A DNA stretch of 64,000 nucleotides from Bradyrhizobium algeriense (GCF_036924595.1 NZ_JAZHRV010000001.1:4960001-5024000), one strand, 5' to 3'. Positions 17,061-25,699 are shown, numbered from the stretch's first letter. The notes: generated by a model not told the origin, from the letters alone. Numbers and translations are program-made.

Positions 17061-17816
17061 TTACTTCCCGGAGCCGCCTTGCACTGAAGAGGCGCCCTTC
17101 TTCAGTTCGATATTCAGATCGCTCGGCTTCCCCGCCGCAACGGTCACCGCCTGCTCGTTCGGACCGGTGAAGGGGTGGTACGCGACCAGCTTGTAGTTTC
17201 CGGCCGGAACGTCGGGGATGGTGAATTTGCCGTCGGCGCCGGTGACGGCAAAGTAGGGATTGTCGGCGACATAGATAAACGCTTCCATCCAGCCATGTGC
17301 GTCACAATCGATGCGCACCTCGCCCGGCCGCGGCAACTCGACGGGAATTCGCTGACCCTGGTTGGGAAGAGCGAGGTTGAACACGGTGCGCTTGCCGTAA
17401 TAGCCGTGCGTGTTGTGGAGCATCGGATCGCTATTGACGACGTCCAGTCCCCCCACGCGTATCACCTGAATGTTGGGTTCGAATTTGCACTTGTTGTTGT
17501 TGATCTCCGGCTTCTTGGCTTCCGCCGGCCAGGCCTTTCCTTTCGTGATATCGGCCAGATACACGACGGCGTTCTGCACGCTCTTGTCCGGCCCGACTTG
17601 AATGAGCGTCTCCTCGTAGGGACCGCCGCACACCTCGATGTCCTTGGTCGGAATGACCTTGCGGGTGCCGGGGGTTCCGTTGAACACGACCTTGCCGGTG
17701 ATCGATCCGCCGCCCGCGACCGCGCTCGCTTCGTAGGCTGGCGCCGGGAGCGGCGTTGCCACCGCCGCGAGCACCGACGACACCCCGATCAGCCACTTCA
17801 TGGCTAAGCCCGTCAT
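17061..17816 (-). CDS. Exported cupredoxin-like / carboxypeptidase-regulatory-like protein
   Basis: A 251-residue exported protein. After the signal peptide comes a beta-sandwich opening (GSITGKVVFNG), then a region resembling methylamine-utilisation MauL-like blue copper proteins (HNTHGYYG, LPRPGEVRIDCDAHGWM), and last a carboxypeptidase regulatory-like fold (GADGKFTIPDVPAGNY). The His, Cys and His/Met residues in that middle part could bind copper. A nine-fold GA repeat immediately upstream supplies the only purine-rich site for the ATG at 17816; an ATG at 17801 is the alternative. Divergent from the sco gene. A copper or electron-transfer role is inferred. Confidence 0.75.
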   Translation of the reverse strand: MTGLAMKWLIGVSSVLAAVATPLPAPAYEASAVAGGGSITGKVVFNGTPGTRKVIPTKDIEVCGGPYEETLIQVGPDKSVQNAVVYLADITKGKAWPAEAKKPEINNNKCKFEPNIQVIRVGGLDVVNSDPMLHNTHGYYGKRTVFNLALPNQGQRIPVELPRPGEVRIDCDAHGWMEAFIYVADNPYFAVTGADGKFTIPDVPAGNYKLVAYHPFTGPNEQAVTVAAGKPSDLNIELKKGASSVQGGSGK

Positions 17817-17821
17817 CACAG

Positions 17822-17839
17822 CTCTCTCTCTCTCTCTCT
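17822..17839. repeat. Nine-copy CT/GA dinucleotide repeat in a 5' leader
   Basis: Eighteen bases of uninterrupted CT on the plus strand read as GA on the transcribed strand, five bases ahead of the ATG at 17816. It occupies the ribosome-binding-site position of the cupredoxin-like gene. Such tracts can change length by slippage. Confidence 0.85.
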
Positions 17840-18032
17840 TGATCCTTGATGTACGCAAGAAAATTCGTCGAGAGCTAACCGCCATTTGTAGGGACTAGGA
17901 AAATCAGAACTGCTTTGCGAGACCTTAAGCAAAGCTTATGAAGCTCGAGGGCAAAAATCGTCTAAGAAATACCCGCTGAAACAAGAGGGAAGTTTGTGGC
18001 GGCTAAGCACCGCCGCCGCGGGGAGGCATTTG

Positions 18033-18638
18033 ATGCGTCGCCGTCCCACATTTTCGGAACTCGGACGGGCAATTCCTTTCGGCATTGCTGTCGCGACCGC
18101 GTTGGTATTGAGCCAACCGCTCGTGCGCGCAGCCAACTCGCCGGTGACGATCGGTGGTCCGTTCACACTCACCTCACCTGACGGCACGTCAGTCACCGAG
18201 CAGACCTACCGTGGCAAATGGCTGCTGGTGTTCTTCGGCTACACCTCTTGTCCCGATGCCTGCCCCACGGCGCTCCTCGAGATTGCCGCCGCGCTCACAA
18301 GGCTCGGCCCCCACGCCGACAAGCTACAACCGCTGTTCATTACGGTCGATCCGCTGCGCGATACGGCGGCCGTAATGGGGAACTACACTCAGTCATTTGA
18401 TTCGAGAATCGTCGGACTCACCGGCACGCCGCAACAGATCGCTGCCGTTGCCCACGATTATGGGGTCTACTACACAGCCCGTCAGAACGGGCCAGGCGCC
18501 GATGACTACGTCATGGACCACAGCACCTATCTCTACCTGATGGACCCTGAAGGCAATTTTGTGCGCGGTTTTGACGCCGACACGACAGGCGAGCGCATTG
18601 CCGAGGCGGTGCGCGGCGCCATGGCAAAGGCTCGCTAG
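18033..18638 (+). CDS. Sco1/SenC/PrrC copper chaperone
   Basis: A 201-residue membrane-anchored thioredoxin-fold protein that delivers copper to oxidase CuA or CuB centres. The copper-binding cysteines C73 and C77 are in GYTSCPDACP and the third ligand is H163 in MDHSTYLYLMD, so all ligands are intact. A single hydrophobic segment at residues 14-34 anchors it in the inner membrane. The GGGGAGG site at 18020-18025 sets the start at 18033. It is divergent from the cupredoxin-like gene and closes the oxidase assembly block. Family assignment is firm. Confidence 0.92.
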   Translation: MRRRPTFSELGRAIPFGIAVATALVLSQPLVRAANSPVTIGGPFTLTSPDGTSVTEQTYRGKWLLVFFGYTSCPDACPTALLEIAAALTRLGPHADKLQPLFITVDPLRDTAAVMGNYTQSFDSRIVGLTGTPQQIAAVAHDYGVYYTARQNGPGADDYVMDHSTYLYLMDPEGNFVRGFDADTTGERIAEAVRGAMAKAR

Positions 18639-20045
18639 AATTCAAGTCATCGGGGACGATCAACGCAATGAAGCCCCCCGTAAATCCTGAAATCCATTTG
18701 TTCTGTGCGCGCGTGATGTGGTCTCCGACCCCGGCGGCCCAGAACCTGCTCGCCTTTAGCGCAGATCCCGGTGTTGCCTTCGACTTTTGAAGCAGCCTCG
18801 GCGACCGCGACGATCCCATTACGTGGCCCAATACATACCCTGCACGCTTGCTGTCTACGCTTGGTCCTGCCGTTACCGGTTCAGACCCAAGACTCGCTAC
18901 GAGGCGTCTGGCTAAGACCTACCTCGTCAGAACTTTCATCCGCTAGACATCATGAGCTTCTCCTGATGCACTTCAAATCCCGGAGGCGCAACCACCGATA
19001 CCGACATTCACTGAAAGTTCCGATCCGGCCGAGTTACGTCTCTCATAAATACAAACCTGACACCCCGCTCAATCGGTGCACTCAAGAAGGCTCGCCACGC
19101 GGCGGACCTAATCTACGGTGAATCCGGCCTTTATAACGTGACCGCGCTGGAGCGCGACCAAGTTCCCTTAAGCAAGCCTGGACCTGAGATACGGCGCAAG
19201 CACCCTCCTCCAGAAACGGCATACCAACCCGGATCGGATTCGTCCCGCAACACCGGCTTTTCCTTACCGGAGGCGAGTGGGTGATGGACGGGCTGAAGAT
19301 GGCCGTCGAATATTCAGCCAACTGGGACTACCCGGTGAGCGTCGGCGGGACGGGCAAAGTCGCGCATGGCTGGTTCGGATTGATCCAGCTCAATTTTTGA
19401 TCCGTCTGCGTCCGGCGCCTAGAGAACGAGCCAAAATCCTGGAAGCATCGTCACGACAGATGGAGTGAGCAGGCCGATTCCGGCCGCCCCTCACCATGAA
19501 CGCAAGAAGATTGCTGACTTCCGGTTAGCAGCAAAATGCAGTTGCGTTTTCGGTCGGAGCGATGGTGCGCGTTCCCACGCGCCAGCATAGAGCGCAGCCG
19601 CAGCGAATTGCGAAAGGTAGGCGGGCCGCAGTTCACCGACAGCGACATATGGCGGCTCGCGAGCAACAGCCGAACTCGATCACCCCCTGCGATCACAGAG
19701 TTCTTGCCAGCGACGCGCTCCCAGATGTCTCAGTGATCGCGAGCGAACGCTATCGTGCGCCATTCGCGGGGTGGCAGTCGCAATGATGTCCAGCAAGGCC
19801 GTGATGATATCGCTAACGGTGGAGTAGATATCGACCTGCTGAGCAGCGTGGCCCGATCCGCCACGAAAAGTGCTCACCTGCCGTGAACTGTGATGCGCCG
19901 GCATAACGATGCAAGAGCTTGCTGCGGCGAAGGACCGGCGTTTAAGGAGCAGTTAATACTTTTGCGCAAATGATAGACAACCAGCGCAACATTAGATCGT
20001 CGTAAGAAGTACGAGCAGAACTCAGGCCCCTCATGAGGGATTAGC
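18639..20045. other. 1.4-kb gene-poor stretch
   Basis: No complete gene is convincing in this interval. Short frames on both strands lack ribosome-binding sites and protein-like composition. One 40-codon frame at 18668-18790 opens with an ATG but has no other support. The segment near 19248-19400 looks like the 3' end of a decayed outer-membrane-protein gene. No tRNA or hairpin terminator was recognised. The stretch separates the respiratory block from the lipoprotein and secretion block and may be a site of past rearrangement. Confidence 0.5.
19248..19400 (+). pseudogene. Possible 3' remnant of an outer-membrane beta-barrel gene
   Basis: One frame reads ...FLTGGEWVMDGLKMAVEY..., continues with alternating polar and hydrophobic residues, and ends GWFGLIQLNF followed by a stop. 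A terminal phenylalanine in an amphipathic strand is the signature of outer-membrane beta-barrels. A neighbouring frame just upstream (LRYGASTLLQK) could be the continuation across a frameshift. No start codon or 5' part is found. This is a pattern reading only; it could be chance. Confidence 0.3.
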
Positions 20046-20654
20046 ATGAGAACGCTTCTCATTGGTGTTCTGGCTGCGACCCTGGTTGGCTGTAGCTGCC
20101 TTTTACCGCCGCAAGCGAGCATGGACGCGTGCATGGACGCGAGCGGGTCCGGCTGTCCCAACGGGATGGCGGTCAGTCGGTCGATTGAACCGGCGCCAGC
20201 GTCATCCAGGACCAATTCCGCGACAACAAAAGTCAAGTCCACGATCGCGACGAAGACGGAAAAGCCGTCGATTGCCGACGTCCGCGACAGGCCCCAACCC
20301 GCTGAGAAAAAGGCGAAGTCCTCCATGATCGAAGCGAAAGTCGAGGCTCCGGCATCTGGTCGGCCCGCTGAGACGTCCGATCCGGTAATTAGCAAGGCGA
20401 AGACCACGATTGCCGCGAAGTTGGAGGACCCGACATCTGCCGAGTTCGGTGAGATGAAACGGGCCATCCGCAAAAATACGCTCGGAAAATCCGTCGACAC
20501 CATTTGCGGCCGTGTCAAAGGAAAGAAAGCGTCGGGCGAAGATACTGGAGATAGGCCGTTTCTATATCTCGTGACGGAAGATGAAGCATACGTCGTCGAT
20601 GGTCCCGCGAATTCGGCGGCGGCGAGCGCGTATCGCAATATTTGCAGCAGCTAG
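20046..20654 (+). CDS. Putative lipoprotein, Ala/Lys/Thr-rich
   Basis: A 202-residue protein with a lipoprotein signal: MRTLLIGVLAATLVGC, where the lipobox LVGC places the acylated cysteine at residue 16. A low-complexity middle part rich in Ser, Ala, Lys, Thr and Pro follows. It contains two related blocks (KVKSTIATKTEKPS and KAKTTIAAKLEDPTS), suggesting a short internal repeat. The C-terminal 70 residues are more globular, with two cysteines (TICGRV, RNICSS) that may pair. Function unknown. It precedes the LuxR-type regulator on the same strand. Confidence 0.75.
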   Translation: MRTLLIGVLAATLVGCSCLLPPQASMDACMDASGSGCPNGMAVSRSIEPAPASSRTNSATTKVKSTIATKTEKPSIADVRDRPQPAEKKAKSSMIEAKVEAPASGRPAETSDPVISKAKTTIAAKLEDPTSAEFGEMKRAIRKNTLGKSVDTICGRVKGKKASGEDTGDRPFLYLVTEDEAYVVDGPANSAAASAYRNICSS

Positions 20655-20854
20655 CCCGGAACAACGGAACCGCTGCCAAGATCTGTTGCAACGGACCAGA
20701 AGGTCCCTGACGACGTTCCTGACGAACTTGAAAGTCGGAAGCACGTCGCGATCAGCAGCAATTCGCTGCAGAGTGTGTGGGGCAGACTTGCTCCATGGAA
20801 AATGGAAATCAAAACTGGTGGAGTACTCAGCGTTTCTCTGAACTCGAGGATATC

Positions 20855-21628
20855 ATGGACGATCTTATTAATCTCGCCGAACTAACCCAGGGGTCACCGC
20901 CGGTGCTCGTGATCATCGAGCAACATGTCCTGGCGCGTACGTGCATCCTCAATATCCTCAAGAGAGAACTCACTGGATTCGAGATCGTCGAGATGGCGAC
21001 GACGAGTGGCCTGAACTCATTATCCGGCAGAGATATCCGCTTGATTGCGCTGAATATCGGGGACAAGCAGATCACCGACCCTTCGATCGAGGAAAGCCTT
21101 GCCCTCCTCGCAGAATCCTGCCCGAAAGCGTCTGTTGCCGTGTTGTCAAATCGCAACGACGATGCGACGGCTTCAGCTGCGATGCAACGGGGAGTGCGCG
21201 GCTTTTTTCCGACATCGATCCCGGTCGAAGTCGCTGTTGCCGGATTACGGCTTGTCCTTGCCGGTGGGGTCTACCGACCGTTACCGATCGTTGGGCAAAA
21301 TGGAGCGTCGAGCCTCAAGGCGATATCGGAATGTCCCGACGCGCCCGAGCTATTCGGAGCTAACGAGGGTAACGGCGCCACCAGGATTGTGCCGGAGAAG
21401 GCGATGGTCGACCTTACGCCACGCGAACAACATGTGCTCGAGGCGCTGCAGCTCGGCCTTCCCAACAAGTTGATTGCCGTCAGGCTCAACCTTTCGGAAA
21501 ACACTGTAAAAATGCACATTCAACGCATCATGCGAAAATGCTCCGCGCATAACCGCACCGAGGCGGTCATTCGCTGGAGCCGGCGAGCCAACGGCCATGC
21601 GCAGCCCTCACGCGTGCGGTCATCCTGA
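20855..21628 (+). CDS. LuxR/NarL-type regulator with degenerate receiver domain
   Basis: A 257-residue response-regulator-like protein. The C-terminal LuxR helix-turn-helix is canonical (LTPREQHVLEAL ... NLSENTVKMHIQ). The N-terminal receiver keeps the fold but not the chemistry: the acidic pair is EQ, the phospho-acceptor position reads ALNIGD (Asn instead of Asp) and the conserved Lys is absent (GFFPTS). It is therefore unlikely to be regulated by ordinary phosphorylation. GAGG five bases before the ATG at 20855 sets the start; a GTG at 20777 and an ATG at 20795 are in frame. It converges with the type I secretion genes and may regulate them. Confidence 0.82.
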   Translation: MDDLINLAELTQGSPPVLVIIEQHVLARTCILNILKRELTGFEIVEMATTSGLNSLSGRDIRLIALNIGDKQITDPSIEESLALLAESCPKASVAVLSNRNDDATASAAMQRGVRGFFPTSIPVEVAVAGLRLVLAGGVYRPLPIVGQNGASSLKAISECPDAPELFGANEGNGATRIVPEKAMVDLTPREQHVLEALQLGLPNKLIAVRLNLSENTVKMHIQRIMRKCSAHNRTEAVIRWSRRANGHAQPSRVRSS

Positions 21629-21660
21629 GGGCTGCCTGCGCTCGCCGTTCCGGTCGCAGC

Positions 21661-23169
21661 TTAATCTTCGCGGAACGCGCCGTGGAAGCTGTCGAGCAGA
21701 GGCCTGAGAGCGTAGAGCGCCACGGTGCCGCGACCCGTCTTGATGAACACCTGGGCCGGCATTCCCGGAATAATCTGGACACCATCGATCCCCGCGCCTG
21801 CCGGATCCTGAACTCGAATCTTCGTTGCGTAGTAGGGCTGATCCGTGCGCTTGTCGACCAGACGGTCGGCAGAAACGTGCGTCACAGTCCCATGGAGCCG
21901 TGGCACGCGGCGCTGATTGTAGGGCAGGAGATTCACATCTGCGCTCAGTCCGGGACGGACCACATCGATGTCCTCGGGCCTGATGCGCGCAATAACGATG
22001 AGCCGATCCTGCCGGGGAACCAGATCCATAAGAGGTGCGCCGGCGCCAATGACGCCGCCTGGGGTATGGACCTTCAGGTCGGTTACCACGCCGTCCTGGG
22101 GCGCCTTGACCGCCGTTCGTGACAGTTGGTCGTCCGCCGCCTGCAGTCGCTCGCGTATTTGAAAAATCTGGTTTTGCACCTCGCGCAGCGACTGCGCGAT
22201 CTCGTTCTGACGGTCGTTATCGAGCTTGAGAAGAGTCGCCTGCGATTCGTTGATAACCTGCCCGGCGCGCGATATCTGCGCGACAATCTCACCCCGCCGC
22301 CCCTCGATGTCAGCCATCTCCCGCTCGAGGTTCAGAAGGCGCGGACGCCGCTCAAGTCCCTTGTTAACGAGCATCGCAACGGTCGCCGCCTCCTCGCGGA
22401 CGATTTCGATGCGCCTTGAGGCCGCGCTTTCCTGCGCCCTGAGGCCCTCGATCTCTTTCTCCACCTGCGACCTTTTCTCCCGATTTACGGCCGCTTGCGA
22501 TTGAAAGACCTGACGACGCGTTTCGAAGATGGCTTGCTGCCCCGCAAGGACATCTGCGACCGACGAACTAGCATACTGCGCCATCTCCAAGCTGGCCGAA
22601 AACAACACTTGTTCCTCTCCATGCTGTTCCGCCTGCAGCCGTGCTTCTCGCGCCGTCGCCTCCCACAACTGGCCTTGGAGGCCCTGCGCTTCGGCGCGCG
22701 CCTTGGTGTCCTCCAGCGAGATCAGCGTTTGTCCGGCGCGGACAACGTCGCCGTCCGCGACCAGAATTTCCCTGATGATGCCACCCTCGAGGTGCTGAAT
22801 CGTCTTGCGGCTCGACTCGGATTCGACGGTGCCGATCGCAATCGCGGCGCTCTCAAGGGGGGCATAGGTTGACCAGGTGCCGAGACCAACGACAAAACCC
22901 CAAACCAGCAAGTTTCCGGTCCAGGTGACGCCGCGAAGTCGGTCGCGGAGCGCCGGCGGCGCCGATCTCAACCACCGTGGGACCTCCCAAATCTCGACCT
23001 GAGCGAATGCAATTTTCAGGCGAGCCCATCCCCTTTGGGCAAAGAGACCGTGAGAACGTTTGATGCGGATCCAGGTGACACCGCGAAGCCGGTCGCAGAG
23101 CGCGGACGCCGCCGATCTCAACCATCGTGGAGCCTCTCGTATGTTGACGTGAGCGACTGAGATTTTCAT
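21661..23169 (-). CDS. prsE: HlyD/PrsE-type membrane fusion protein of a type I secretion system
   Basis: A 502-residue periplasmic adaptor linking the ABC exporter to an outer-membrane channel. It has one membrane helix near residues 86-105, a long coiled coil (residues about 170-340) and C-terminal barrel motifs (VKAPQDGVVTDLKVHTPGGV, IPGMPAQVFIKTG). The N-terminal cytoplasmic arm is unusual: residues 2-33 and 52-83 are near-identical copies separated by exactly 50 codons. The ATG at 23169 overlaps the stop of the ABC gene by 4 bases. Its 3' end faces the LuxR-type gene, 32 bases away. The symbol follows the PrsD/PrsE systems of rhizobia. Confidence 0.9.
   Translation of the reverse strand: MKISVAHVNIREAPRWLRSAASALCDRLRGVTWIRIKRSHGLFAQRGWARLKIAFAQVEIWEVPRWLRSAPPALRDRLRGVTWTGNLLVWGFVVGLGTWSTYAPLESAAIAIGTVESESSRKTIQHLEGGIIREILVADGDVVRAGQTLISLEDTKARAEAQGLQGQLWEATAREARLQAEQHGEEQVLFSASLEMAQYASSSVADVLAGQQAIFETRRQVFQSQAAVNREKRSQVEKEIEGLRAQESAASRRIEIVREEAATVAMLVNKGLERRPRLLNLEREMADIEGRRGEIVAQISRAGQVINESQATLLKLDNDRQNEIAQSLREVQNQIFQIRERLQAADDQLSRTAVKAPQDGVVTDLKVHTPGGVIGAGAPLMDLVPRQDRLIVIARIRPEDIDVVRPGLSADVNLLPYNQRRVPRLHGTVTHVSADRLVDKRTDQPYYATKIRVQDPAGAGIDGVQIIPGMPAQVFIKTGRGTVALYALRPLLDSFHGAFRED
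22921..23166. repeat. Tandem 150-base in-frame duplication inside the HlyD-type gene
   Basis: The DNA at 22921-23016 and 23071-23166 aligns almost base for base (for example CCGATCTCAACCA in both), offset by 150 bases. In protein it duplicates a block containing PRWLRSA and DRLRGVTW. The duplication keeps the frame and extends the arm before the membrane helix by 50 residues. Confidence 0.9.
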
Positions 23170-24902
23170 GAGACAGGCTCGCGCGAAGCAACTTGGGGGC
23201 GTGTCAAACACCTTTCGAAAATTTCCCTGCTCTCACCGAATGCGCTGACCACACCGCCTTGCATGATGGCAAGCTTGTTCGTTGCACCGAGGATCCCTAT
23301 CCGGTGGGTGATGATGATGACAGTTGTATTGGCCGCCTTCATCCGCTCAATGGCGTCGAAGAGCATGCGCTCGCCGAGAGCGTCCAGGCTGGAGTTCGGC
23401 TCGTCGAGGACCACAAGGTGCGGGTCGCCAAAGAACGCCCGTGCAAGGCCGAGGCGCTGGCGAAACCCACGCGGGAGATTGACCCCGCCGCCAACGACGA
23501 CCGTATCGTACGACTGCGGAAGCCGAATGATCGTCTCGTGAAGGCCGGCCAGCTTTGCTGCTTCAATGACCTGCTGCAAATCGGCGTCGTCCAGCCGGCC
23601 AATGATGTCCTTTACCGTCTCTCCGAAGAGATCGATATCCTGCGGCAGATATCCGAGGCGCCGGCCGCCGCCCGAATCGCGCACGGCTAAAACGTCGATG
23701 CCATCGAGCGAGACCGAACCTACCGTCGGAGCGGAGATTCCGGCAATGATTTTGCCGAGCGTGGATTTGCCGGAGCCGGAGGGACCAATGATGCCAAGAC
23801 ATTCACCGGGTGCGAGGTAAAACGACACGCCTTTCAGCATCAAATGGTCCGATCCTGGCAGGGCGGCGCCAACATTGTTAACGATGAGGTTACCCTTCGG
23901 CCGCTCCGGGAAGGCCTTGATGTTTTTAACCGGGGTGACAGCAGACATGATGTCGTTGAGCCGGCGGTAGGCGGCCAGGGCCATCGCGAAAGCCTTCCAT
24001 CCTGCAATCGCTCCTTCAATGGGCGCGAGCGCGCGTCCGAACAGCATGCTCGTGGCAAAGATGATGGCGGGACTTCTGCTCTGCTCCAGGACGAGCCAGG
24101 CGGCAGTGCCCATAATCAGTACCTGCGCCAGCGCCCGCACAGGTTTGGAGATCAGCATGATGGTCTCGTGGCGGCGTTGCACCACCGCTTGCTCGCTCCT
24201 TGCATCATGTGCAGCCTGGCCGATGAAGCGCGCGGCGCCGTCGAGCATTCCCATCGCCCTGATGACGTGGAGATTTCCGACGGCCATGGCGAACCACCCC
24301 TGGCTCCTCGTCAGTGCGGCAGCCGAGCGCGCCAGCGGGCCTTCCGTGAGCCTGTCTCCGGCAAACCCGAGACCCAGCAGGAGAAGCGCGCTGAGCGCGC
24401 CTATCACTCCCAGCAACGGATGCACAAGGAAAAGGACGCCGAGAAAGAGCGGCGTCCAGAGCGCGTCAAACAGCGTCGAGCTAGCTCCGGACTGAGCGAA
24501 CTGACGCAGGCTAGTAAGATCGCGATATGCTTCCGATGACCGCGCCCGATCGGCTTCATAGGCGTATTTGAAGCATGCGACGAGCGTAACCGGATGGAGT
24601 TCTTCCTCAAGCCACTCGCCCATCCGGCCCAATGCAGCGCGGCGCAGTGCGTCAAGCACTCCGCCAACTACGACGGCAAACGCAACGATCAGCGTCAGCA
24701 TCAGGAGCGTATCGCTGCTGCGGCTCGACAGAACGCGATCATAGATCTGAAGCAGATAGATGGAAGGCGCGAGAAGAAGGAGATTATAGCTGCAGCTATA
24801 CGCGAAAACGAGTCCAAGCGACCCTACGCAGGCCCGCAAGGCCGTCTTCAACGGCGTCCGTGGTGGTGACATCGTTTGCAGCCGGAGCGGTGGCATCAGC
24901 AT
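23166..24902 (-). CDS. prsD: PrsD-type ABC exporter ATPase/permease of a type I secretion system
   Basis: A 578-residue half-transporter: six membrane helices in residues 25-310, then the nucleotide-binding domain with Walker [10 protein letters not shown] at 373-381 and Walker B LVVLDE at 496-501, followed by PNSSLD as in PrsD/AprD exporters. The ABC signature is changed: LSGGQ is replaced by LPRGF at 476-480, while the flanking RQRLGLARA is normal. There is no N-terminal C39 peptidase domain, as expected for exporters of proteins with C-terminal signals. Overlaps the HlyD gene by 4 bases. An alternative start is the ATG at 24872. Confidence 0.92.
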   Translation of the reverse strand: MLMPPLRLQTMSPPRTPLKTALRACVGSLGLVFAYSCSYNLLLLAPSIYLLQIYDRVLSSRSSDTLLMLTLIVAFAVVVGGVLDALRRAALGRMGEWLEEELHPVTLVACFKYAYEADRARSSEAYRDLTSLRQFAQSGASSTLFDALWTPLFLGVLFLVHPLLGVIGALSALLLLGLGFAGDRLTEGPLARSAAALTRSQGWFAMAVGNLHVIRAMGMLDGAARFIGQAAHDARSEQAVVQRRHETIMLISKPVRALAQVLIMGTAAWLVLEQSRSPAIIFATSMLFGRALAPIEGAIAGWKAFAMALAAYRRLNDIMSAVTPVKNIKAFPERPKGNLIVNNVGAALPGSDHLMLKGVSFYLAPGECLGIIGPSGSGKSTLGKIIAGISAPTVGSVSLDGIDVLAVRDSGGGRRLGYLPQDIDLFGETVKDIIGRLDDADLQQVIEAAKLAGLHETIIRLPQSYDTVVVGGGVNLPRGFRQRLGLARAFFGDPHLVVLDEPNSSLDALGERMLFDAIERMKAANTTVIIITHRIGILGATNKLAIMQGGVVSAFGESREIFERCLTRPQVASREPVS

Positions 24903-24946
24903 TGCGGTCCCGCCAGAGATCTGAAGTCCGAACCTTCCGCCCCATT

Positions 24947-24998
24947 ATTCGTCGACTTCGCGACGAATTGAGACCGGCGGCGTTCAACCGCCGGTCTC
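24947..24998 (-). terminator. Two tandem hairpins between the cargo gene and the exporter genes
   Basis: An 11-base perfect stem (GAGACCGGCGG, 24970-24980, with CCGCCGGTCTC, 24988-24998) closes a 7-base loop. Next to it an 8-base stem (ATTCGTCG / CGACGAAT, 24947-24968) closes a 6-base loop. They lie just downstream of the 173-residue repeat-protein gene in the minus direction. There is no T-run, so a partial terminator or mRNA-stabilising element is as likely as a full terminator. Confidence 0.6.
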
Positions 24999-25016
24999 AC
25001 CCCTCACAGGCATCGA

Positions 25017-25538
25017 TCAGCTGAACATGCCTGAATCGTCGATATGGAAGTGCTCGGAATCGTTAAGCACGTCGTTCAGGTTCACGGATTCGATGCTAGC
25101 CTTGAAGTAAACATCTCCGCCTTCCGCCTTATTGTTGTTTCCGCCGTCGCCGCCGACGCCGGCCATCACCGTCTGACTCTGATCCGCAGCAAGCCAGTTT
25201 TCCTGATAGGCCGTCGTGTTGGCATCCACGTCGGATTTGTTATGGCCGCTCTCAGATTCCTGGTCGCCATTCGAGACGGCCTTTCCGCCCTCAGCCTTGG
25301 AATACTTCTCCGCCTTCGCATTCGCGCCCCCGGCGTCCCAGTATGCCTTCTGGTAAACGTCATCGCCGTTTTTGACGTGGACGTCGGCGCCTTCCGCCTT
25401 GTTGGTCGGCTCGAACTTGATACTCGGGTTGCTGATGATATTGCCCTCGTTGTAACCGTCTCCACCGTTACCTGCGCTGTTGCCGCCGGTCGATGCCTTG
25501 AACATGATCGTGTCTGAAGGAAATGATGCCTTTGCCAT
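25017..25538 (-). CDS. Gly/Asn-rich repeat protein, probable type I secretion cargo
   Basis: A 173-residue acidic, Gly/Asn/Lys-rich protein without a signal peptide. Residues 18-28 (GGNSAGNGGDG) and 118-141 (core DQSQTVMAGVGGDGG) are the two ends of the repeat module that is present four times in the neighbouring larger protein. Here there is one module with a lysine-rich insert containing KAEG repeats. The C-terminus HFHIDDSGMFS is acidic and hydrophobic, as in type I secretion signals. A GGGAGA site precedes the ATG at 25538. It stands directly upstream of the exporter genes, separated by hairpins. Cargo status is inferred. Confidence 0.75.
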   Translation of the reverse strand: MAKASFPSDTIMFKASTGGNSAGNGGDGYNEGNIISNPSIKFEPTNKAEGADVHVKNGDDVYQKAYWDAGGANAKAEKYSKAEGGKAVSNGDQESESGHNKSDVDANTTAYQENWLAADQSQTVMAGVGGDGGNNNKAEGGDVYFKASIESVNLNDVLNDSEHFHIDDSGMFS

Positions 25539-25699
25539 GTGAGTCTCCCTGATGTGGTTTGCACACTGTGCGTCCCAATGTGGACAGCAACGATCTTGGA
25601 TTTGGACACCGGATCGGTCTAGCCGCCAAAGCTGATGCCACCCTGTGGCAACGGTGTACGCCCGAAATGCTACGGTCCCGCCGCCGAGATCCGGCGAGC

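Noticed and set aside
18668..18790. A 40-codon plus-strand frame after the sco gene
   Set aside because: It has an ATG but no ribosome-binding site, hydrophobic segment or motif; chance open frames of this size are common here.
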